From JANQKX01 sp039028695 (GTDB lineage Bacteria > Pseudomonadota > Alphaproteobacteria > Kiloniellales > Kiloniellaceae): 19,672 nt of DNA. Under the pieces are notes generated by a model. The model was not told the origin of the DNA and did no database searches. It saw only the letters and a list, made by a program, of their open reading frames with translations. The translations under genes and the position numbers were made by a program. Location of the stretch: contig JBCCHN010000096.1 in the NCBI GenBank assembly GCA_039028695.1, positions 1-19,672 of the forward strand, in the 5' to 3' direction. Shown here one piece after another: positions 15,192 to 19,672 of the stretch (position 1 is its first letter; each line of letters begins with the position of its first letter).

Positions 15192-15712
15192 AAGCCCGCT
15201 TTTACCCCTTTTTCGGGTCCTAAGAATTGAGGCAGGTCGGACAGGTCAACACCGGATAGGGGCGGCCCCTCGGACACGGTTTTCAACACGATGGTGGTGC
15301 GCACGCCCGTGACCGTGGGAATGGTGTCGATTTCCCGATCCAGAATGTTGCTCAGTTCTTCCGTGCCCTGGCTGCGCAGTTTCACCAGGAAACAATCCTC
15401 ACCGGCGATCTTGTGAACCTCCTCCACACCGGTGACGGCGGACAGGGCGGCGCCCGTGTCCACCCCCGGATTGGGCTTGACCTCGCGCACAAAGACAAAG
15501 GCCAAGAGGGGCCGTCCCAGCGCCTTGGCATCCAAACGGGCCTCATAGCCCTTGATGATCCCAGCTTCCTCAAAGCGCCGGATCCGCTCGGATATGGCCG
15601 AGGCAGCCAAGCCTAGCCGGCGGGCGATCTCCGCCTTGGAGGTTTCCGCAGCTGTCAGAAGGATCGACAGTAAATTTTGATCTATAGTGTCAATTTTCAT
15701 TGAATTTTCCAT
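15188..15712 (-). CDS. Lrp/AsnC-family transcriptional regulator
   Basis: The protein has up to 174 residues. An N-terminal winged helix-turn-helix (IDQNLLSILLTAAETSKAEIARRLGLAASAISERIRRFEEAGIIKGY, summarised: SKAEIARRLG and SAISERIRRFEEAGII) is followed by a RAM/AsnC ligand-binding domain (LLAFVFVREV, GVEEVHKIAGEDCFLVKL, TVTGVRTTIVL). Such regulators bind amino acids or related acids as octamers and usually control neighbouring, often divergent, transport or catabolic genes. The second Met (15700) gives MKIDTIDQ, the usual family start, and may be the real one. The gene is divergent from the hydrolase-RraA-cupin run, which is the natural target, and its 3' end overlaps the PanB-like gene by four bases. 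Confidence 0.9.
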   Translation of the reverse strand: MENSMKIDTIDQNLLSILLTAAETSKAEIARRLGLAASAISERIRRFEEAGIIKGYEARLDAKALGRPLLAFVFVREVKPNPGVDTGAALSAVTGVEEVHKIAGEDCFLVKLRSQGTEELSNILDREIDTIPTVTGVRTTIVLKTVSEGPPLSGVDLSDLPQFLGPEKGVKAGF

Positions 15713-15814
15713 AATTTCAGAATATTCATCGTCACCATAGTCGATTTACCGTTTTTTACAATATTGTTCTTTCGCCGCCATCAAGGCAGGCTGAACCGCA
15801 TCGGGATCCATGAT
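15713..15814. promoter_or_regulatory. Divergent promoter/operator region for the Lrp-type gene and the hydrolase operon
   Basis: This 102-base region is A+T-richer than the flanks. It holds an exact GAATATTC palindrome (15720-15727), a plausible Lrp-type half-site pair, and a -10-like TACAAT (15757-15762) reading toward the hydrolase. No good -35 is seen at the correct spacing, which would fit an activator-dependent promoter. Confidence 0.4.
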
Positions 15815-16657
15815 ATGGAGAGCCAACCCCTGACCAGAGAGACCGTCCCCATCACGGTGGATGGGGTCGACCTCTCCGTCTCTGCCATGCACCGCCAGGG
15901 CGATCGGCCGCCTTTGGTCCTGCTGCACGGCTTCGGCTCCACCAAGGAGGATTACGCAGATTTGGCCCAACATCCCCGTTTTGCCGGGCGGCGCTTGATC
16001 GCCTATGACGCACCGGGTTGCGGCGCGACGGCCTGTGGGGACCTCTCGCGCATCTCCATTCCTTTTTTGCAGCGCACCGCCGATGAGCTGCTGGATCGCT
16101 ATGGTGCGGAACGCTTTCATCTTGCGGGCCACTCCATGGGCGGTCTGACGGCGTTGCTGCTGGCGGATGCCCTAGCCGACGCCCGGGCCGACGCCCTGGG
16201 CGACCGGGTCTTGAGCTTGACCTCTATCGAAGGCAACCTGGCGCCGGAGGACTGTTTCTTGAGCCGTCAAATCCTCGACCATCCGGCCGATGATCCCGAG
16301 GCCTTTTTTGCCGCCTTTCAAGAGCGGGCTTGGCAGACGCCGGCCTGGTCCAGCCCCCTCTTTGCGGCCTCCCTGGCCCACAAGGTCCGGGCCGAGGCGG
16401 TCGGGCCCATCTTCCGCTCCATGGTGGAGATCTCCGATGGCCAGGACCTTCTGACACTCTTCACCGCCTTGCCGTGCCCCAAGATGTTCGTTCACGGGGA
16501 TCAGAACGGGGACTTATCCTATCTGGGGGAGCTGGTGCAGCGGGGCGCCCAGGTAGCCGAAATCGCCCAGTCTGGCCACTGGCCCATGTATGCCAACCCG
16601 CCCGCCCTTTGGGTGCGGCTTGCCGACTTCATTGACCAGGCAGACACCCATGACTGA
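15815..16657 (+). CDS. Alpha/beta hydrolase
   Basis: From ATG 15815 the product has 280 residues. It shows the canonical alpha/beta-hydrolase set: oxyanion strand-turn LVLLHGFGSTKEDY, nucleophile elbow AGHSMGG (Ser at residue 107), an acidic residue after strand 7 in FVHGDQNGD, and the catalytic His in SGHWPMYANP. The lid region is Ala/Asp-rich (LLADALADARADALGDRV). Family members hydrolyse esters, lactones or C-C bonds, and the substrate is not evident. A TTG at 15764 could add 17 residues but would begin at the putative -10 box, so the ATG is preferred. Its last eight bases overlap the start of the RraA-like gene, so translation is coupled. Confidence 0.88.
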   Translation: MESQPLTRETVPITVDGVDLSVSAMHRQGDRPPLVLLHGFGSTKEDYADLAQHPRFAGRRLIAYDAPGCGATACGDLSRISIPFLQRTADELLDRYGAERFHLAGHSMGGLTALLLADALADARADALGDRVLSLTSIEGNLAPEDCFLSRQILDHPADDPEAFFAAFQERAWQTPAWSSPLFAASLAHKVRAEAVGPIFRSMVEISDGQDLLTLFTALPCPKMFVHGDQNGDLSYLGELVQRGAQVAEIAQSGHWPMYANPPALWVRLADFIDQADTHD

Positions 16658-17285
16658 AACACAACTGGCCGAGGCCCTCGGCGCCTTTCCCACCGGCAAC
16701 CTTTGCAACGCCCATCCGGACGTCAAGGCCATGGGCCCCGCCCTGGCGCCGCTCTTTAAGGGCATCAAGATCTGCGGCCCGGCCAAGACCGCGCGCGTCA
16801 CGCCCGGCCAGAACGCCGCCATACACCGCGCCGTCCACATGGCCCGGCCCGGTGAAATCCTGGTCGTGGACGGGGGTGGAAGTTGCGGCTTCGGTCCCTT
16901 TGGGGACATTTTGGCGACCGCGTGCCGGTTAAAGGGCATTGGAGGCCTGGTAATCGACAGTACCATCCGCGACACGGCGGAAATCCGTCAAATGGGCTTT
17001 CCGGTTTTTTGCCGGGGCGCCAACCCCACCGCCACCGCCAAGAGCGATCCGGGTGAAATCGATGGAGAGGTATGCTGTGCCGGCGTGCCGGTGCGCCCCG
17101 GCGATATCATCGTCGCCGACGATGACGGTGTCGTGGTCGTGCCCCATGATGTTGCAGAAGAGATTGCCGAAAAGGCGGCCGCCGTTGCACGGCGTGAACA
17201 GGTCATTCTGGACCGTCTTGCCAAGGGGGAAACCACCTATCAGATCTTTGATCTGGCCACCCATATCTCGTCACAAGACAGATAA
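16650..17285 (+). CDS. RraA-like / 4-hydroxy-4-methyl-2-oxoglutarate aldolase-like protein
   Basis: The 211-residue protein belongs to the RraA / HMG-aldolase family (formerly called demethylmenaquinone methyltransferase). HMG aldolases split 4-hydroxy-4-methyl-2-oxoglutarate or oxaloacetate to pyruvate, using a divalent metal. The active-site segments are present: GFGPFGDILATACR (residues 80-93) with Gly-Asp 85-86, and GLVIDSTIRDTAEI (99-112) with the substrate-binding Arg107 and metal-binding Asp108. The segment GDIIVADDDGVVVVP (151-165) is also typical. Because the RD pair is retained, an aldolase or decarboxylase role is favoured over the RNase E-inhibitor role of E. coli RraA. An in-frame ATG at 16590 lies inside the hydrolase gene and is rejected. 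The cupin gene follows after 27 bases. Confidence 0.88.
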   Translation: MTETQLAEALGAFPTGNLCNAHPDVKAMGPALAPLFKGIKICGPAKTARVTPGQNAAIHRAVHMARPGEILVVDGGGSCGFGPFGDILATACRLKGIGGLVIDSTIRDTAEIRQMGFPVFCRGANPTATAKSDPGEIDGEVCCAGVPVRPGDIIVADDDGVVVVPHDVAEEIAEKAAAVARREQVILDRLAKGETTYQIFDLATHISSQDR

Positions 17286-17312
17286 GCCAAAAAGTTTTTA
17301 GGGAGAATGGAC

Positions 17313-17687
17313 ATGAGCAATGCCGAAGAATTTTTCAATCTGGATGACCTCACCCAAGGCATCAAGCGACAGCTGGCGCCGGGCCTCGACACACGAATTT
17401 TTGTGGGCGAGCAGTCCATGCTCTCGGTTCTGACCCTTGCACCCGGTGCGCAGGGCGATCACCACAGCCACCCGGAAGAACAGTGGGGTGTCCTCCTGGA
17501 AGGCAGCGGCACCCGCTTCCAAGGGGGAGAGGCCTTCCCCGTCAAGGCCGGCGACTTCTGGCGCACCCCCGGCAACATCCCCCACGGCTTCAAAGCTGGA
17601 CCCGACGGTGCCCGCGTCCTCGACATCTTCAGCCCGCCCCGAGAGGCTTATAAAAAAGCGGGGACAGGGTTTGCGGCGGAGAAATGA
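17313..17687 (+). CDS. Single-domain cupin protein
   Basis: From ATG 17313 the product has 124 residues. ATG 17307 is an alternative, but the GGGAG ribosome site sits only two bases before it and at a normal distance from 17313. Cupin motif 1 is seen as GDHHSHPEEQWGVLLEG (residues 48-64), with metal ligands His51, His53 and Gln57 or a neighbouring Glu. Motif 2 is GDFWRTPGNIPHGFKAG (80-96), with His91. Small cupins of this kind act as metal-dependent isomerases, dioxygenases or sugar/acid-binding proteins. Position as the third gene of the hydrolase-RraA run suggests a role in the same catabolic route. The reaction itself is not determinable. Confidence 0.88.
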   Translation: MSNAEEFFNLDDLTQGIKRQLAPGLDTRIFVGEQSMLSVLTLAPGAQGDHHSHPEEQWGVLLEGSGTRFQGGEAFPVKAGDFWRTPGNIPHGFKAGPDGARVLDIFSPPREAYKKAGTGFAAEK

Positions 17688-17717
17688 TAGGGAGTAGTTG
17701 CGCATTTTTTTGATCGA

Positions 17718-17733
17718 GATTGAGCCATCAATC
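17718..17733. repeat. Inverted repeat upstream of the LemA gene
   Basis: GATTGA (17718-17723) and TCAATC (17728-17733) are exact reverse complements around GCCA. It lies about 85 bases before the LemA start, in the 128-base gap after the cupin. No T-run follows, so an operator is more likely than a terminator; no regulator is identified. Confidence 0.3.
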
Positions 17734-17815
17734 CGAAAGGTCAAATGGGTTAAGAAAAAATTAATCTCCCTTTCTCACCATCGCCGTGGGTCAATGAAAC
17801 TCAGGGTGATCTCTC

Positions 17816-18427
17816 GTGAAAACGCTTGAAATGCTTCCCGTCCTTTGGGACTACCTTCTCTTGGTTGTTCTGGGCGGTTTGCCCATTGTCCTGGTCATCT
17901 GGTATTTTGTGCTCATCTCCAGGCGGAATATGGCGCTGGAAGCTCTGTCGTCCATCGATGTTCAATTGAACCTGCGGCTCGACCTCATTCCGAACATTCT
18001 CAAAATTGCCCGCCGTTTTATGGAGCATGAGAAGGATCTCATGACCGAGGTTACGGAACTCCGCCAACAACTGACCAGTGGCTACAATCCCAAAAATGCG
18101 GAGGATCTCAAAACTCACCTCGCCCAGGCTGATGAGCTGACAGCCCGCATGGGCCAGTTGATGATCCAGGTCGAGAACTACCCGCAGCTGACCTCCGACC
18201 AGACCATGGTCAAAGCCATGGAGTCCTACAACGAGGTCGAGGCGCGCATCGCCGCCAGCCGCCGCTTTTTCAATGCCTCGGTCACCGCCTTGAACAATGC
18301 GGTGCAGATTTTCCCTGGTTCTTTGATTGCCAAGCTCGCCGGCGTGTCCGCCATGCCGTACTTCGAGGCCAGACCCCAGGCCCATGACCCCATCGATGCG
18401 GACGACTTTCTTGGCAAGGCGGGTTGA
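17816..18427 (+). CDS. LemA-family membrane protein
   Basis: The 203-residue protein has one N-terminal membrane helix (about residues 13-33, YLLLVVLGGLPIVLVIWYFV) followed by the LemA coiled-helix domain. The diagnostic text is present: LNLRLDLIPNILKIARRFMEHE near 51-72, then VENYPQLTSD, ARIAASRRFFNASVTALNNAVQIFPGSLIA and PYFEA near the end. LemA proteins are widespread inner-membrane proteins of unclear function, known also from Thermotoga and Listeria. They often pair with DUF3137 or TPM-domain proteins, exactly as here. The start is GTG with a weak AGGGTG site. Its TGA stop overlaps the ATG of the next gene (TGATG), so the two are translationally coupled and probably form a complex. Confidence 0.9.
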   Translation: MKTLEMLPVLWDYLLLVVLGGLPIVLVIWYFVLISRRNMALEALSSIDVQLNLRLDLIPNILKIARRFMEHEKDLMTEVTELRQQLTSGYNPKNAEDLKTHLAQADELTARMGQLMIQVENYPQLTSDQTMVKAMESYNEVEARIAASRRFFNASVTALNNAVQIFPGSLIAKLAGVSAMPYFEARPQAHDPIDADDFLGKAG

Positions 18428-19446
18428 TGCCCCTGAGCTCACCAAGGGGTGAGGGGGCCCGGCGTCAAGCCGGGCAGGATGCCCAGCCTCTTTGTGTGGA
18501 GGAATACTACCGCAGCCATATCGCGCCGCTCGTTGAGCCCTATGAGACCCTGCGGCTGGAAAAATGGGAACAGACGAAGCGTCGCGGGGTGGTGGGCTGC
18601 GGCCTTTGTCTTGCCTATCTTGTGGCCGCCATTGTAATTCTCCAGGCATCGCTTGGCTTCAGCGGAACCACATTGGAATGGGCGGGCTTTGGTTTTGCCG
18701 CTCTGGTCGGGCTCCTTTTTGCTTGGTATCGCCGGCCGGCGTCCCAACTCCGCAAGGCCATCAAGTCGGAAATCTTCCCAAAGGTATTCAGCTTTTTGGG
18801 GGACGACTTCGATTATCGGCCCAAACCCCCATACCGCGTCAAGTCCCTCCAGGAAAGCGGCCTCATTCCGAGTCACACCAGTGAAAGCAGCGAAGATTAC
18901 ATTGCCGGTTCCCACCAAGGAGTGAAGATCGAATTGCTGGAGACCAAGCTGAAAAGAAAACAAAAAAAGAAGACGATCACGGTTTTTAAAGGCATGTTGG
19001 TTCGCCTCAGCATGAACAAATCCTTTTCCGGCAAGACCATCGTGACCGAGGATAAAGGCGCTATCGGAAACTGGCTCGGCGAAGCGGCCAGTACCTTCTC
19101 GTCCCTGGAAAGGGTTCGCCTGGAAGACCCCCTTTTCGAAGACAGATACCAGATCTATTCAGACGATCAGGTGGAAGCCCGCTATCTTTTAACACCGGCC
19201 TTCATGGAGCGTTTGATGCAACTCAGCACCATCGCCAACCTGCGGCACGCCAAGGACCCCATCGAATGCAGCTTTTATGAAAATAAACTGCTCTTGAAAA
19301 TCCCCCTCACCGACAACCGCTTCGAAACCGCCCACATCTCAAAACCCATCGACTTCCGCGGCGACATGAATCAGCTGCTGGAAGAGATGAACGAGATTTT
19401 TAGCATCATCGATATTTTAAAGCTGAATCAACGGACGGGGCTTTAG
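18427..19446 (+). CDS. DUF3137-type membrane protein (LemA partner)
   Basis: From the ATG overlapping the LemA stop, the product has 339 residues. It has two membrane helices (about 54-74 and 84-101), an N-terminal region with VEEYYRSHIAPLVEPYE, and a C-terminal soluble domain with features seen in DUF3137 proteins: a charged FKGMLVRLSMNKSFSGKTIVTEDKG strand block and a late KLLLKIPLTDNRFE / LLEEMNEIFSIIDILKLN segment. Such proteins regularly sit next to LemA genes and may form a membrane sensor or stress complex; the biochemical role is unknown. The first 22 residues are odd: they are encoded by a palindromic repeat (see 18438-18475) and look like low-complexity filler (SPRGEGARRQAGQDAQ). 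GTG at 18496, just before EEYYRS, might be the original start. Confidence 0.75.
   Translation: MPLSSPRGEGARRQAGQDAQPLCVEEYYRSHIAPLVEPYETLRLEKWEQTKRRGVVGCGLCLAYLVAAIVILQASLGFSGTTLEWAGFGFAALVGLLFAWYRRPASQLRKAIKSEIFPKVFSFLGDDFDYRPKPPYRVKSLQESGLIPSHTSESSEDYIAGSHQGVKIELLETKLKRKQKKKTITVFKGMLVRLSMNKSFSGKTIVTEDKGAIGNWLGEAASTFSSLERVRLEDPLFEDRYQIYSDDQVEARYLLTPAFMERLMQLSTIANLRHAKDPIECSFYENKLLLKIPLTDNRFETAHISKPIDFRGDMNQLLEEMNEIFSIIDILKLNQRTGL
18438..18475. repeat. Paired palindromes (REP-like element) in the 5' end of the DUF3137-type gene
   Basis: CTCACC (18438-18443) and GGTGAG (18448-18453) form one perfect hairpin with an AAGG loop. Immediately after it, GCCCGGC (18457-18463) and GCCGGGC (18469-18475) form a second with a GTCAA loop. 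Two close G+C-rich palindromes are typical of extragenic repetitive elements found in many alphaproteobacteria, but here they are translated as the N-terminus of the DUF3137-type protein. Confidence 0.65.
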
Positions 19447-19672
19447 GGGAAAGGTGGAGATATGGGTCCGTCGACGATTCGATGCTGGTATTCAACATCG
19501 TCACTCTAGCTTACCTGAGTTTACTGTTTTGAGACCCTGCGTTTCTTATGGGAGGCGTGGTTAGCCCGTAACGTTAACCTCATTTGAACCTGTTTTACTG
19601 AATATGATTGTTGGATTTATCGCAATTCAAAGAAGCTCGTTCATCCATTAATTGGGTCATGATTGAATTTCC
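19447..19672. other. No gene seen at the right edge
   Basis: The last 226 bases hold no supported coding region. A purine-rich site GGTGGAGAT precedes an ATG at 19462, but the frame closes after 15 codons at 19509. The composition is more A+T-rich toward the right edge, consistent with an intergenic or promoter region for a gene beyond the window. Confidence 0.4.

Noticed and set aside
16590..16649. Upstream in-frame ATG extending the RraA-like gene.
   Set aside because: It lies within the hydrolase coding region and adds a non-conserved peptide; ATG 16650 matches the usual family start.
19462..19509. Fifteen-codon frame with a good GGTGGAG ribosome-site match after the DUF3137-type gene.
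   Set aside because: Too short to support as a gene by sequence alone, with no recognisable peptide motif.

Overview
The window looks like chromosomal DNA from a G+C-rich alphaproteobacterium, probably Rhodospirillales-like. This placement is inferred from codon usage, the mix of gene families and the style of gene packing. No rRNA, tRNA, phage, insertion sequence or CRISPR array is visible. Genes are dense and mostly lie in short same-strand runs with small gaps or stop/start overlaps.

Layout. (1) 1-3986, plus strand: the 3' end of a thiolase, a short S49 peptidase, a protein made of three fused RidA domains, an ABM-domain protein, and a methyltransferase resembling phosphoethanolamine methyltransferases. 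(2) 4045-5394, plus strand: a small membrane-anchored zinc-ribbon protein and an EamA/DMT transporter. (3) 5395-6641: a very A+T-rich intergenic island, then a gene for an exported-looking protein made of 39 uninterrupted Gly-Gly-Ser repeats and a Gly/Lys-rich tail. (4) 6780-8412, minus strand: an ornithine cyclodeaminase family protein and a sulfotransferase-fold protein. (5) 8681-10912, plus strand: an AsmA-family protein with a PepSY-like C-terminus, convergent with an APC-type amino-acid permease on the minus strand. (6) 12765-13109, minus strand: a small lipoprotein with the cystatin signature. (7) 13302-17687: a quinone-oxidoreductase-like MDR protein, a divergent PanB-like protein, a minus-strand Lrp/AsnC regulator, and then, divergent from it, an alpha/beta hydrolase, an RraA/HMG-aldolase-like protein and a cupin in one tight run. 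(8) 17816-19446, plus strand: a LemA / DUF3137 membrane pair, with a palindromic repeat inside the 5' end of the second gene.

How the genes may work together. Region 7 looks like a small catabolic module for an organic acid: hydrolase, oxoacid aldolase and cupin, with an Lrp-type regulator transcribed away from it. The substrate cannot be read from the sequence. The RidA/ABM/methyltransferase run may handle a small amine or reactive metabolite. LemA and DUF3137 are a known paired membrane system of unclear function.

The least conventional items are the GGS/GGK repeat protein with its A+T-rich upstream region, the cystatin-like lipoprotein, the triple RidA protein that lacks the catalytic arginine in all three domains, and the PanB-like protein that has lost some active-site residues. 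All function calls come from reading motifs by eye; no database search was run.
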